Part shown: one piece after another, positions 11,341 to 23,053 of the stretch
Layout: each line of letters opens with the position of its first letter
How positions within the stretch are numbered: the first letter of the stretch is position 1
Assembly: GCA_020726505.1 (NCBI GenBank)
Contig: JAHLEZ010000009.1
Location: forward strand, 62,001 to 126,000
Length of the DNA stretch: 64,000 nucleotides
Direction: 5' to 3'
DNA from: Leptodontidium sp. MPI-SDFR-AT-0119
Taxonomy: Eukaryota > Ascomycota > Leotiomycetes > Helotiales > Leptodontidiaceae
Program-made: the position numbers and the translations under genes
The notes under the pieces: model-generated
The model's database searches: none
Told to the model about the DNA's origin: nothing
Seen by the model: only the letters and a program-made list of their open reading frames with translations

Positions 11341-11672
11341 AATCGGTGAGGGATGCTAATAAATTGAGGTGTTTCCGGTAGGATACCTTAAGAGAAGAGA
11401 AAATGAATAAATCCAAAGGTTATAAAACGTGCGACGTATATGTAGGTAAAAACAATACAAATATATTATATTTTAAATACCTCCACATAACTTCCGTAGT
11501 CTTATAACTTCTATGGCCGTTTAGAACTAGTAACCGGGGTTTTTAATTACGTGGTTGCGTCTAAGGAATAAAGACCTTTTCTAGCTATTCCAATGCGATA
11601 GCATTATTTATCTACCTATTCTTTATTGCTATAAATTACTATAGCTTAAATTAATTAAGATCTATCGAAAAT

Positions 11673-11919
11673 TGTGACGCTTGCCTTAAAAAGACGGCAA
11701 TCACGTGTAACCGACGCCTCACATATTAACACAGGACATATAACAATACCAAGCATTAACTTAAAATCTATAACTACGGAGGAAAGAACGTAAGGAGAGA
11801 AGAGGTGTATATATAAAGGGTCGGTATGCCTAGCACCAAGGTAATCTCGGTACGTCCCAATCGGGAAGTACTAAGTGGAGCAGGTGGAAATGAGGCTCTA
11901 GGCATCGCCGGTCGTCACA
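11673..11919 (-). mobile_element. Gypsy LTR copy (247 bp), solo or truncated
   Basis: TGTGACGCTTGCC at the left and GTCGTCACA at the right bound a block that aligns end to end with the LTR at 60524-60772. The shared features include the AAGACGGCA block and the CGGTACGTCCC block. By analogy with the element at 60.5 kb, the sense strand is minus. No polypurine tract or internal region adjoins it and the flanking pentamers differ (AAAAT/ACGAG), so the element is either a solo LTR whose duplication decayed or a broken copy. Most differences from the right copy are C/T or G/A. Confidence 0.8.
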
Positions 11920-12877
11920 ACGAGTTCATAAATCCTCGATTAGTAATTTAGAGATATAAAAGATAATCAAACTTAAACTTAAACGGAGGAAAAAGAATTC
12001 AATAGTAAAGAGGTAATAAGTAAGAAGAGAAATAAGAAGAAAAGAACGACGAGACTAATAATTTATATACATCCTTAACAAAGTATTAGGACCTCTTTTG
12101 TAGATAATTTTTCATTGTAATTAACCCTCACCATTTTAAGGGTCATAATTATTGACTTCGAATAAGCGAGGGAGAGTTATCGGTTAGAGGATGCCTAAGG
12201 CGGCGTGTGGGCCAATGCGTTAAAGCTTCGTAGCTCGATGTTTAAGCATGTCGTTATACTCGGGTGGTACCACTGATTCCGGTGTAGAATCGACACATTT
12301 AAGGGGTAAAATCCTGTGTGGCAAAATGTGTATTTAAGAAAAGGAGAGCTTTGTACGAGAGCTCTCCTTAAATGCTTGATAAGCGAGCATGTGACTAGAA
12401 CGTGACGATTATTAAATCAACAAAGCACCTAAGCGAGGTGAAACGAGTAGATAAACAACGGCTAGACGACCCTAAAAAAGGGGATGAAATTAATAATAAT
12501 AATAATAATAATATTTATTTATTTAAATAGAATACGTTATTAAAGAACAACTTTCCCTTAAGTTATAATAAATAATACTTTAAATTTAGTATTAAATATA
12601 AAAAGCAAAGTCGAAAAAGAAATAATTCTTTTAGTGAATATTAATAATAAACTTAATATATATAAATAAAGATAATTAATTAGAATTTATGAAATTAGAG
12701 ACAAACGAATTAAAGTTATAAAATACATAAAAATTAGTAGAATTACTACTTAATAAAACTTAGTTATAAAATAGATAAGTTTATAAAATAAAAACAGACT
12801 TAAATAATAATATTATAAAATATAAATTAAGATAAGTTATTAAAGCCTTTAATTAGGTATTAAGCCTTAATTATTTA
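11920..12877. repeat. AT-rich filler with an AAT microsatellite
   Basis: A short AAT tract occupies about 12492-12513. The remainder is decayed AT-rich DNA with one GC-richer island (about 12170-12480). That island contains a near-perfect inverted repeat around 12341-12373 (AAGGAGAGCT..AGCTCTCCTT). No coding frame is supported. Confidence 0.5.
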
Positions 12878-13425
12878 CAGTCAGACCGCTTCAAACATAG
12901 TAAATTTTGAGACATTAAAAAAGTGGGGATATTTTTTTCAGTGAAAAGTTGCGCTTTATACTATAATGCTATTTGGCTTATTTACTTTTTTATTTCACTA
13001 AGTAATTAAAAAGTTATAGTCAAATATATTACAAAAAAAAATTCAAATTTTAGAACCCCTCGGCCTTAGCAACGATATAACTTTATTATTAAGACCTACA
13101 AAAAAAAGCTAGTAAGTACATTCGACGCAGTTTAATAAACTCTATAAGATAGATTAGAAAGTTTTTGAAAATGTAGAGATTTAATAATTTTTTTTATTAA
13201 AGTTCTAAGCCTTAGCGATTAAGCGAGCTAAAATATCTTTAATTCTAACGTCAATTCTACCTTAATATTACTACTACCACAACTACCACTTTCACAACAA
13301 CTATTATAGCTCCTCCGAAGCGCAATAAAGGTACTACGCTTACTTTATCACCCCCTAAATCGCCTATTCGGCCAATCACAAAGCGGCCTCGTCAAATAAT
13401 ACCTAAAGCCTCTAGTTCTTTACCT

Positions 13426-13842
13426 TTGCCTGTACCTCTTATAAAGCTTATTACTACCTCTACTCCTACTACTTTTAATAGTAGTCAAGTCGATAAATCA
13501 GAATTTAAGGAGGAAAATAAAGCTCAAGTAATTAGCGAATCAGAGAGTGAGGAAGAGAGTAAGGAAGAAGAAGAAGATAATATTACTCGTACTAATGAGT
13601 TTTTAGATCAAGATCTTAAAGAGCTAGGCCCGGATAGGCTAGACAAGGAGGATATTGACGAATCAGATGTTAAGAGAGAAGTAGACAAAGAGATTAAAAC
13701 CTCTAAGTCCTTTTATCAGTCAATAATTGATTTAGAGAGTAATTTAAGTATACTTTCTAAAAAAGTGATTAATACGCCAACTTTTAGTAAGTATTTTAAT
13801 TACTTTAAAGGCTTTTTTTATATATATTTAGTTAACTTTTAA
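13426..13842 (+). pseudogene. Acidic N-terminal region of the DDE transposase (138 codons)
   Basis: This is the longest uninterrupted frame inside the 4.6-kb transposon. It is strongly acidic, with a run of SESESEEESKEEEED followed by more D/E-rich sequence. A second acidic stretch follows at about 14050-14240 (EDIDSSDDDSEFDELIEDE). It lies 5' of the catalytic region, where members of this transposase group carry low-complexity acidic leaders. The clean frame is partly explained by the absence of CAA/CAG/TGG codons that RIP could turn into stops. Confidence 0.5.
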
Positions 13843-14639
13843 ATTAGAATTCAAAGGCTCTTACACAAGTAAATTAGCTCCTCTTCAAGATAAAGCTCGT
13901 TTTACTCGTAGAAGAGCTAGACGTGCTCAAAACGAGATAAATCGACAAACGTCTCTTTAAAAGCCTTCGAAAAAGCCTTCGAATATTAAGCCAACTACTC
14001 AATAATCTCTTACTAGCTTCTTTACGCTAAAGCCTTTGTCTTTACTACCATAACAAGAAGAAGATATATTCGAAGATATCGATTCTAGCGACGACGATTC
14101 CGAATTCGACGAGCTTATTGAGGACGAATTACAAGCTGAAGACGATTTTATTGAGTTAGATAATCTCAATAATATAGAGTTTATTAATAGCGGACGAAGG
14201 GAGCTTTTATTCGATTCGCTTATTAGAGACGCTACTAACATAGGCTCTCTAGAGCTTAGTTCTACGCCAAGGACTTATAGAGAGGTTCTTAACTCTATTA
14301 AAAACAACCTAATAACAAGAAAATCAAGCTTCTACCTCGGTTACACTTCGATTATTACTTGATTCAGTAATACGTCTAAAACCTCTTAAAGAAGAGTCCT
14401 CGTAAGGGTCGAATCGAAGCGTCTCTTCTTGTTACTAAGAGTAATCACCTTACAGGGACAGAAAAACTCTTGCCCGCAAAATTAAAGTGTTATTTCTCTA
14501 TTATCGTATTCACGGATCTTTACGAATCAAAACTCGAGGAGGTAAATAATAAAATCGGTCTTATTTAAATAACGAAGACGTTTTTCGAGCTTGTAGGACT
14601 TAGTTATTAACTCAAAAGCTTACTATAGTTACACTAAAA

Positions 14640-16290
14640 GGATTTCGCCACGCCCTTAATACGCAAATCATGCCTCGACTACTCGCCTTAGCCAAAAAGA
14701 GTAAGAAACCTCTCTTAAGTAATACTACCGGCATACGCAATAAATCCGGCAAAAAACTAAAGGAATAGAAACCTCTCAGTAAAACAGCTATTTATAAGTA
14801 GTTAAATCGACTTGGATTTTACGCTACTAAAGAAAAGAAAGGACTATACGTCGACGGCTATAAGAGAGAAGACGTAATCGAATATCGACAAAAAGAATTC
14901 CTTCCACAAATAGAGAAGTTATAGGCTCTCTCTATTAATTACGAAGAAGACGCTAATAGAGTATTACAACTTATTACACCTGGCCTACCCTTAGGAGAGA
15001 AGGAGCACGTTATTTATTACTACGACGAGAGTTATTTTCACACTAAGGAATACTCTAAGTAAATTTAGCTTAATAAAAATCAACAAAAAATACCTTCTAA
15101 ATCAAAAGGAGGTCTTATTCACTACTCGGACTTTATAAGCCTCAAAGGGAGGCTTACGATTAGCTCAAAAGATACTCGGAAAATCATTTATCCCGGCGGC
15201 CCTCAAAAAATAGCTTATTAAGATACACAACAACTCCTTAAGCAAGTCAAAGAAGCTATTAATATATTCGAAGAAAAGCACCCTAATAAGGTAATAGTCT
15301 TTGTTTTTGACTAATTAAGTGCTTACGTTAGTAAAGAAAGTAAAGCTTTAAACGCTCTTATTATAAATCTTAAAGAAAGTAAAGCTCCTTTACCTTAAAA
15401 AGTAAGTTTAAGTCTTTTTAGTTATACCTTCCCTTTTAGGAAGTACTTACTAACTAATTGATTTTATAAGATACTTACTTTCCCCCTAATATTAGCGAGT
15501 CCAAATAAGCTAGAGGGTTAGTTAGTACTTGTCAAGAGCTCAATTATAAGGTTAAGAAGGTTATTAAGGTGTTAGTTAAAGAGCACCCTAATAAAAAGAG
15601 AGTTATGAAGACTATTATAAAAGAAGTACTAAAGGGTATTAAACAAATTCTCGCCGAAAGAGGTTATTTACTACTTATTAGGTAATTGTTAAAGATTAAA
15701 TTAAAAATAATAATATTTTATAAGTAAAAAGTGCCCTGTTACTAAGTGTACCGGCGAGGCAAAAAAGAAGTGTACTAATATTCTTTCTTAGCCTCTAAGG
15801 AAGCCTCCTACTTATTATTTAGCGAGATTTCTCGCTAGCCATAAAGACTTCTTTAAGTAAAAGTCAGCTTTAGAGAAGCTACTCTCGGCTAGAGGCTATA
15901 AGTGTCTCTTTATACTAAAGTTTCACTGCGAGCTAAACCCGATTGAGATATATTAAGCCTACTACAAAAACCTCTATCGACAAGTGTAGAAAGAAACCTT
16001 TAACGACGTACGTATATATCACTTTTAACTTACCCTTTTAAATTTATTTACTTATTTATTTTATAGGCTCAGTAAGCTACTTTTAAAGCTCTTAATTCTT
16101 GTCCTCTTAATACTTTACGGCGATATATTAATAGAGCTTCAAGCTTTATAAATGCTTACCGAAAGTGGCTTAGTGTTAAACAAGTAGCTTAGTGTGTTAA
16201 AGAATAAAGTAGTCATAGGACTATATCTAAGAAGTAGATAAAGGAATTCGATATAGTCCTAGAGGGGAATCTAGTAAAGGTAGATCACTT
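14640..16290 (+). pseudogene. DDE transposase catalytic region, RIP-interrupted
   Basis: The frame is readable in pieces from about 14800: a helix-turn-helix-like lead-in, YVDGYKREDVIEYRQ, the DES motif near 15025, GGLIHYSDF, the YPGG motif, VIVFVFD near 15310, then LARFLASHKDF, FHCELNPIEIY near 15940 and a C-terminal SHRTISKK. Stops fall where the family usually has Q or W (for instance IY* for IYW after the Glu). That is the expected effect of C-to-T and G-to-A change. A probable intron near 15390-15480 and 15690-15740 complicates the frame. No function remains. Confidence 0.75.
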
Positions 16291-17489
16291 AACTTAATGT
16301 AATTGGTTGGATTTTGTATTTATTTACTAGCGCAGTAACTAGCTCAGCAGTTATAAAAGTGCTTTATAAAGAATAATAATCAGAATCAGAGTTAATTATC
16401 TCTGTCTCTGACTCTATAAAAGAATCCTTCTCTAACTCGAATTCTTCAAAGGTAATAACTCCTCTAATCTATCGACAAGATAAGCCTAAATCGTTATCTG
16501 TGATTTATCTTTGTCTTCTTATAATTACTTTAGCCCTAACCCTCTTATTTGCCTATAATAAAGCCTTAATAGGTGCTCTATTACTCTTAATAACCTATTT
16601 AACGTGTATCTTTATAACAAAGTATCCTTAAGTAGAAAAGTAATAAAGAGAGACACCTATTATTAAACATATTAATAAATTAATAATATATTATTTAAAA
16701 GGATTAGACTAACCAGCGTTAAGAGAGAAGCGAGTTGATTAGAAAGCGGGAGTACGATATTCGATATTATAACTCTAGCCAATAGAAAATCGGCGGCTGT
16801 TATCGAAATCTACAGAGACGAGTATATTAAAATAACTATTAGTAATACTCTTTAAATAGATTAAATACTTACAAATAATACGTGCTTGATTTGCCATAAT
16901 AATTAAGTAATGGCGTTAAGGTAAATTAGCCGAGATTTTTAATATTTAAAAAAGAAAAAATTCTTAGATAAAAGAAAGACTCTTAAGCTATTGTATAGCT
17001 TTATACACGCTAATAACTAATTAATACTACTAAATATCTCACTAATTATTTATAAAAATTATAAAATACGATTTATATTAGTTATTTAATATATTAAATA
17101 TTAAGTTAGAGAATTTCCAATTTTTGAAATATCGATTTAAAAGATATATAAAATAAAGTGGGTCCTACTAATATTTCTTAAACTTTTTTCTTACCAAAAG
17201 CTTTATTGCTTTTAATGATAAATATAGAAACAGAAACAAAAATAATTTAATAATGTTCATTATACGTTTTTAAAGACGTATATATATATAAAATAATTTT
17301 CTTAAAATTTTTAAACCCCTCTTAGCACGCCAAGACTGTATTAATATAATAGCAACTAACCAACCGCTAGCCCGATTAGGATAAAAGTGGATCCGTTGAG
17401 ACGCTAGAAATTAGACGCACTATATAAGTTAGACAGATATATTATATTATAATTTTCTCAAATTTACAATGTTTGAAGCGGTCTGACTG

Positions 17490-18219
17490 TAGAAACGTTT
17501 TCGGGTACTTATAGACTAAAATCTTATAAGTTAATATCTATATCAGTTATAGCAAATAAATAGATATTATATTAATACGATATTAAAAACGCCTTTATAA
17601 ATACTAAAATAGACGCTAAAATATATGTGAAATAATTAATAGGTGAAAAACGATATTATAATAAAAATAAATATATATATAAGTTAAAAAAACTTTAATA
17701 ATAACAATAATAATAATAATAACTCTAAATTATCTTGTAAACTTAATAAAGCTTTATATAGTCTTTATCCTATCCCCTTGAGTGCCATAAGCGCCCTCCC
17801 TACGGGCACGTGTCGCTACGCCCAAAGGGTACAGTGGGACCATCAGTGATCGAATAGCGTGTTCTAGCCCAAACAACGCACTATTTCTCGCTTCTTAGGG
17901 ACTGGGAACAGGGAGTCTTACAGGGCCTTCAGGAGGGCGCTCCTGGTGGCTCCCAAGGGGATAAGGAAGTTAGCACTTTCTATAAAATGTAGCGTCCGAA
18001 ATCTCGGATTTGGGATCTCGGATCCGGAATCGCGGATCTCGGGGATAGGAAACTGTATGTGAGTGGAATAGGGATGTAGCCGCTTGCTGTAGCTGCACAG
18101 GTAGTCGTTTCGGCGGAATTATTGGCGAAGAGAAAATGACGAAGGGTGACCTTTGAAGTCTGTTGTAGCCTAGAACTCGGAATTCTCGAAGCGTGGTTGC
18201 AGATAGCGAAGGATGACCT
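17490..18219. other. AT-rich to GC-rich transition, no gene seen
   Basis: AT-rich DNA with an AAT tract (about 17706-17721) gives way at about 17780 to GC-richer sequence. A degenerate repeat of CGGAT/CTCGGAT lies at about 18001-18045. No open frame of interest. Confidence 0.45.
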
Positions 18220-18609
18220 TTACTCCCACGGCAGGTAATCCAGTGCGGCGATCGACCACGTTGCAGCTGATGGTTGGAGGTGCAATTTCGATAGAGCTTG
18301 GATTTTCTTCGCAGTTGTGAAGGCTTGTATTAGGAGATTGTTGCTATTTGCGCAATTAAAGAAGTGTTTGATCGATTTGATGCCTTCATTCAATTTCCGT
18401 CGAGATAATATAGGAAAATACGCCGTACAGAAGTCCGGCGCTTGAAAAGACGAACCACATGAGAAGTTCTGTGACCTGAATTCGAGACCGTCTTTGCTAG
18501 ATACCAAGATCTCGGTGCCGATGCGGTGCGACACAACGCTACTTCGTGCTCGGGGTAATAGTTGCAAAATCTCCACCAAGCACCCTAACTTAAGCAAGTA
18601 ATAATTCAT
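18220..18609 (-). CDS. Hypothetical protein (129 aa), single exon
   Basis: An uninterrupted frame begins MNYYLLKLGCLVEILQLLPR and ends AALDYLPWE. Composition is mixed with six cysteines and no recognisable domain or membrane segment. It lies in normal-composition DNA divergent from the JmjC-like gene, with about 370 bp between the two starts. A 5' intron cannot be excluded. It may be real or the product of chance. Confidence 0.35.
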   Translation of the reverse strand: MNYYLLKLGCLVEILQLLPRARSSVVSHRIGTEILVSSKDGLEFRSQNFSCGSSFQAPDFCTAYFPILSRRKLNEGIKSIKHFFNCANSNNLLIQAFTTAKKIQALSKLHLQPSAATWSIAALDYLPWE

Positions 18610-18982
18610 AAATTCTGGAAATCTGATTGGGCAATTTCCCCTGCAATTGAGGATGTCTCTTGAAGTCTTGGCGCAACTGTTACCCCAAGTACCAAAGTGT
18701 GTCTACGATTTGCGCCTATACCAGTTCGAGCTTAGCTTGTTGACCGCTTGCATCACCATATCAACAACAACATAAATACACGCGACTTTCTTGCGCGAGC
18801 GCTGGCGACAAAGTAAATTTGCTCCCCGGATTTTTCTCGGGGTTTGGAAATATCCGAGGTCCAACACAGGCTTCTTTCATCGTTGCTTATCGTTGCTTAT
18901 CGTCGCTCATCGTTGCTTATCGTTGCTCACCGTTGCTCGCCGCTGGAATCTACTTGGAATCTGTTTGGCTTGCCGACTAAGT

Positions 18983-20583
18983 ATGGATCATCTTGACCGC
19001 TATAGCGTTTGCGACTGCCCACCCGATGACCATCCTAGTAACCTTGATAATGTTCCAAATCGGGATATACTTCTTGACTATGGCTCTTGCGCTCGAAGAT
19101 GTGTATTTTGCAATACAAAACATTCTCGAGCGCCAAACCTTCGCGATCACGAATGTGCATTCTCGCATAATGTGGTCATTCTCAAAAGAAGTGGAAGGAA
19201 CAAGCGTCGAAAGTATTTTACCCCTTCGAACAAATTATTATAACTACCATTAACATACATTAGAGGACATACTTGGTCTCATCTTAGTAAATCGAGTCCA
19301 ACCCAGCTAGCTTCGTCCCATCACACGACATCCGGGAACAAGCAAAGCCAAAGCTCTACACTATCCCCTTCGCCGCCCCACAACGGCCCTCCTACTACGC
19401 CAGGAACGAGTACACCTACCCCACACCCATTACTACCCTTGGATATTAGTCCACATTGGAGTCAAGTCTGTCCTGCCCAATTCGAGCACGGTTTGCGAAC
19501 GTTACGGGAGGCACAAGCAGATGAAGGTATCTGCGAACTTTGGCGGGGGAAGCTGCCAGAAGTCGATACGGAGTCTGTTGGTAATCATATTGAGGTCGCA
19601 GCAAACATGATTCGGTTCCTTTTCAAGCCTAAGAACATTCGCGACGCAGACGTCATTCGAGGAACTACCTTTCCGGAATCTACGGCAGAGAAGACGCTGT
19701 ATGCTGCAACGGCCATTTATCAAATGAACCTGCCAACCGTATGCGCTGCCGACGAGATCTGCAGGGTGCTTAATATTAGTGTCCCAACGGTTCCCACGAT
19801 ACAACCGAAGGAGAGAAGCACTGTCTACGTGAAAGTACCAGAGACCGGTCTCAGCATCAACGTTGGGCCGAAAGGAACCTTCGTCGATGTCCATATTGGT
19901 ACGTATACCAGCCAGCCCCAATATCTCCCCTCGATTTTGACGAAATCGTAGATTCTGGGAACATCGGTCGTGCGGTCGTTTTTGGGAATTGTATAAAGGT
20001 GTGGTTATGCTTCCCACCGACCACGCACAACATGCGCCTTTGGGCCGCTCACTTAGGTATAAATCCCGCCTTTGCTATTTATGGATCCAGGTTGCAAGGT
20101 GGTATAATTATCAGAACAAGTAATGATCCCTTTGACGACGGGAACTGCATCACATTACCTGCAGGGACTTTGCATGCCGTCTTTACTGTCTCTGGCGGTT
20201 TCTTAGGAGGAATCAACTACGCAACGCACGGATGTCTCGCTGTTATGACGCAGTGCATCGTCCTTCAACTCCCAAGAGCACAAGACGACGGCATCGACGT
20301 GGACATTACCTGGTTCAGTGACACTTTACGACGGCTAATCGAGTTTCAACCTCCTGAAGAAGAGAGTATACACAGCGCACTTTACAACATAGTACTTATC
20401 CTCCAGGTTATGGAAGATCATCCCTTGAAACGGGGCTTTCGAGCATTTCAAACGATGGATATTGCTATAGATGCAATCTTACAAGAACTCAAGGTGCGTC
20501 GAGAAGACAGAAATGGGGTCTGTAAATGTGATTGCGGGTTAGATGTGATAGCTACAAGAGATGGTCTGATGAAGCACTATTAA
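18983..20583 (+). CDS. C2H2-type zinc finger and JmjC-like/cupin protein (498 aa)
   Basis: Three exons close in phase: 18983..19212, 19264..19898 and 19952..20583 (1497 nt). Introns are 51 nt (GTATTT..ATTAG) and 53 nt (GTACGT..CGTAG). The first intron removes an in-frame TAA. Residues about 33-60 hold a zinc-finger-like CVFCNTKHSRAPNLRDHECAF; a Ser/Thr/Pro-rich linker follows. The C-terminal half carries a cupin/JmjC-like region: TVYVKVPETGLSINVGPKGT, then WLCFPPTTHNMRLW, GGIIIRTSNDPFDDG and LPAGTLHAVFTVSGGFLGG. In JmjC proteins the last histidine of this kind binds Fe(II); the usual HxD/E pair is not obvious, so activity is doubtful. A terminal CKCDCG cluster suggests another metal site. The same architecture is a lineage-specific expanded family of unknown function in Leotiomycetes, as far as I recall. 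Confidence 0.82.
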
Positions 20584-20679
20584 AAGTGTTTATCTCTCCC
20601 AGGAAAGAATGAACGATCATGTATTATTGTGTAAAGTATCTATATTTCAAAAAAGATCGATGCCTGATGCTTCAATTTG

Positions 20680-21020
20680 TTAGCATAGAGCATCAAGCAT
20701 AGTCGAACCCGTACAGAACTGGGCACAGAGCCCCAGGACTTCAATGCTTGTTTGCCATCAAACGTACCTCGTCTTTGTCGATGGTGGGGACTTGGAGGCA
20801 ACCTTCTAGTTGTGATGAGATTTTAGTAAAGAAGTCGAAAGAGCCGCATCTTACGAACCCGAAACCGACCCGTATATTCCACATCATACTCGTCCTCTGT
20901 GGCTTTGCGTTTCTGACCAACACTAGATATAATTTTTTTATTCGAGATTCGAGATTCGAGATTCACGATCCTTTTCGCCCTCAATGATGTCGTGATACTA
21001 TCACGATCGACTCGGCGCAA
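20680..21020 (-). CDS. Small hypothetical protein, three exons (79 aa if the start is right)
   Basis: Exons 20855..21020, 20768..20802 and 20680..20718 join in phase through introns with GTAAGA and GTACGT donors and an ACTAA branch site (20803..20854 and 20719..20767). The product is basic at the N-terminus and contains a nuclear-signal-like GQKRKATEDEYDVEYTG. It ends TGSTMLDALC. An AT tract with three copies of GATTCGA (about 20942-20963) precedes the conserved-looking part, so the true start may lie in another exon. Family not recognised. Confidence 0.4.
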
Positions 21021-21032
21021 TCAACGCACAGT

Positions 21033-21311
21033 ATGTGTAATTTTACGCAAATGAAAACTTTCCCAAGATCAGATTTAGTAAAACGCATGCGCTGTAAGGT
21101 TATCACAGTTCCCGTTCCCACGCCACAGAAAGTTCTAAACCACATGACTTTGGAATATACTCCAAGGCACGTCAAATCGATTCTGGCGTCGCACCAGCCG
21201 CCGAATATTGCTCAGCTAGAGTCGGTCGAATGGTCTAACACAACCATTGCTGGGGTTTATAGATGGGTTTTGAAACCGAAAGGGCGATCAGTTCCCTTTG
21301 ATAAGGAGTGA
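21033..21311 (+). CDS. Hypothetical protein (92 aa)
   Basis: An uninterrupted frame, divergent from the previous gene with only 12 bp between start codons, encodes MCNFTQMKTFPRSDLVK and ends WVLKPKGRSVPFDKE. Codon composition looks coding in the second half. There is no recognisable domain. The very tight divergent arrangement makes it likely that at least one of the two starts is wrong. Confidence 0.35.
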   Translation: MCNFTQMKTFPRSDLVKRMRCKVITVPVPTPQKVLNHMTLEYTPRHVKSILASHQPPNIAQLESVEWSNTTIAGVYRWVLKPKGRSVPFDKE

Positions 21312-22597
21312 ATGGCTACAGCACGCACCCTCATGCAACATGTTTGTCGGCAATGAGTGGAAGCAAGCTAGTTACACAGACTTGATTGGCAGTCGTTGCC
21401 CTCTGCTGCTGGAGCGGAGCTGATGGGGCGATTTGAACTTGGTGGGGCCAAGGTCGACTCCAACCAACCGCCCACTACTTTCAAAAACCAAGGAGTCGAT
21501 TCCGTTCACAAATTTGTGAGTGAGTTGGCTTCATAAACGAGCATAAATTATATAAGAAAAGGCGGGCGGAGCAGCCCCAGTCGCGCCATATGCGATCTAA
21601 GGGTAACAACACAGTCAGTCAGTCACGATAGTGGAAAATGGCGGAAGTGACATTCAACCAAACAAGAGTAATACTATTAAAGGATATAGCGGGAAAGAAC
21701 GGCTACGGATGTGTTTCCTAATTCTCATAGCCGATCTAATAATATCACCAAATTAGAACAAGCACTACCCCTCCTCAAAATGCGTCCATACATACAGATA
21801 CCAATATCTATCGCCTAGGATACTTCCAAAGAACCATAGATAAGTCCAGTATCCCTCCTCTCTTTATTCTTGACTCGTCCTCAATATACTACTTGTCTTC
21901 CTTCTTCAAATATCAGGAACTAACATAAAGTAAGTGTCTTTTGCATCGAAAAACGAGAAATACATAATTCGTCAAAAAGCAGCGAATACACTTCGAATGG
22001 GAGAGCCCGAATGTTGCATATTCCCAATCAATCACACCCCCCACAATGTTGAATTTCGTTCGTCAAAAGAGTATATGTTGTGTTGTCAAAAAGTTCACGA
22101 TGAAACGATCGGATAGCCCCATCCCTACAACTAGTAAGGGCATTGGGGAGGGGGGGTGGGGGGGGTCCTTTCTCTACTACTTACAGACTTAAAAACGTGA
22201 CGGAAATGAAGTTCACGGGCCTGCTTAAGCCGTCGAAGACTGTTCGTTGTCTTCAAGCCGGGGGGGGGGGGGGGGGGGGGGGGGGGAAGAAGAAAAATTG
22301 GGAAATTTCCAAAAGGTTGAAATAAAACAGACCCATGATAGAAAAGTAGTTCGGACATTGCAAGTAAAAAAAGGGTCCTTTGAAACCAAAAAAGAAAGCT
22401 GGAAAGTGGACGACCAATATCAATCGTGCCGCCATCTGACGCCAAGAGGAAGGATCCGAGCTTTCTGAACTGGAGCCTGCTGCTGCCATTTGACAACTAA
22501 GTTGTAATGTTAAAAAGGCAAAGAAAGAAATAATCAATCAGTGAGATAGGAGTTTCTACAAAACCTGTATATAAAGCTATCGACTTTCCGGATGATC
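21312..22597. other. Intergenic, no supportable gene
   Basis: Contains the poly-G tract described separately. Frames across 22131-22537 on either strand owe their length to that homopolymer and are not called. A short open frame at 21934-22116 lacks features. Confidence 0.45.
22260..22286 (+). repeat. Uninterrupted poly-G tract of 27 bases
   Basis: A pure run of 27 G follows CTTCAAGCC. Shorter G runs lie just upstream at about 22145-22166. Such runs form G-quadruplex-prone DNA and their length is often misread by sequencing. Confidence 0.95.
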
Positions 22598-23053
22598 CTA
22601 CTCTTTTCCTTCATTCGTAAGAAGTTCCCCAGGACCTCCCAAGGTCATACAAACATGTTTGCCTCTCTTATGCATTTGCATGAGCACATATAAGGCAGCT
22701 AGCTTAACAGGGTTGTTCCCATCTAAGCCCGGTATTATACCCCAAAAATTTGTTAGTACCGGTATAATAATCGGTGGATTTTCGCAAAATATATCATCAT
22801 GGTTTGCAAATCTCAACTCTCCATGTGTAAATCGTTCGATCGGCCCGTCCACAACTTCTTCAATATCCCTTGCCTCGTCGTCAGAAGCCGAGGCCCGCGA
22901 TGATCGGAATGGCGTACAAGCCCACAACTCTCCTACGTCGGTAAATTCGAGACGGTGGACGATATGGCGTCTGCTAGCATGGTAAGGTCTATCGTAGACG
23001 CAAGGCCGGCCATCAATTAAGAATTCGCGCTTCCTTGAGCAAAGCCACCCCAA
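22598..23053 (-). CDS. Hypothetical protein (151 aa), single exon
   Basis: An uninterrupted frame starts MGWLCSRKREFLIDGRPC and ends GGPGELLTNEGKE. The middle is acidic (SASDDEARDIEEVVDGPIE) and the C-terminal third is hydrophobic with IIIPVLTNFWGIIPGLDG. Base composition and lack of stops argue for a real gene. Family not recognised. The start may lie further upstream in another exon. Confidence 0.45.
   Translation of the reverse strand: MGWLCSRKREFLIDGRPCVYDRPYHASRRHIVHRLEFTDVGELWACTPFRSSRASASDDEARDIEEVVDGPIERFTHGELRFANHDDIFCENPPIIIPVLTNFWGIIPGLDGNNPVKLAALYVLMQMHKRGKHVCMTLGGPGELLTNEGKE

Larger units (their letters stand above)
12878..17489 (+). mobile_element. Complete TA-flanked DDE transposon, 4.6 kb, inactivated by RIP
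   Basis: Terminal inverted repeats of about 33 bp begin CAGTCAGACCGCTTCAAACA at the left; the right end is the inverse with one or two mismatches. Both ends abut TA (12876-12877 and 17490-17491), the Tc1/mariner-superfamily target duplication. The plus strand carries a transposase readable through its stops at about 14640-16290. Recognisable blocks are YVDGYKREDVIEYRQKEFLP, then YYDESYF (first catalytic Asp), VFVFD (second) and FHCELNPIEIY (third, Glu). This is the large fungal DDE group also common in basidiomycetes. A long AT-rich 3' part (16300-17489) encodes nothing I can see. Most interruptions are TAA/TAG. Confidence 0.88.

Noticed and set aside
18001..18045. Possible regulatory repeat of CGGAT units
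   Set aside because: The units are short and degenerate, and no gene start lies close enough to support a function.
19502..20017. Minus-strand 171-codon frame
   Set aside because: Antisense of the JmjC-like gene, where conserved family motifs are on the plus strand.
20700..20730. tRNA T-loop-like GGGTTCGA on the minus strand
   Set aside because: No matching acceptor, D-arm or anticodon stem can be formed around it, and it lies within an exon of a small gene model.
22131..22537. Frames with poly-Pro or poly-Gly runs on both strands
   Set aside because: The length depends on the 27-base G homopolymer, and there is no domain.
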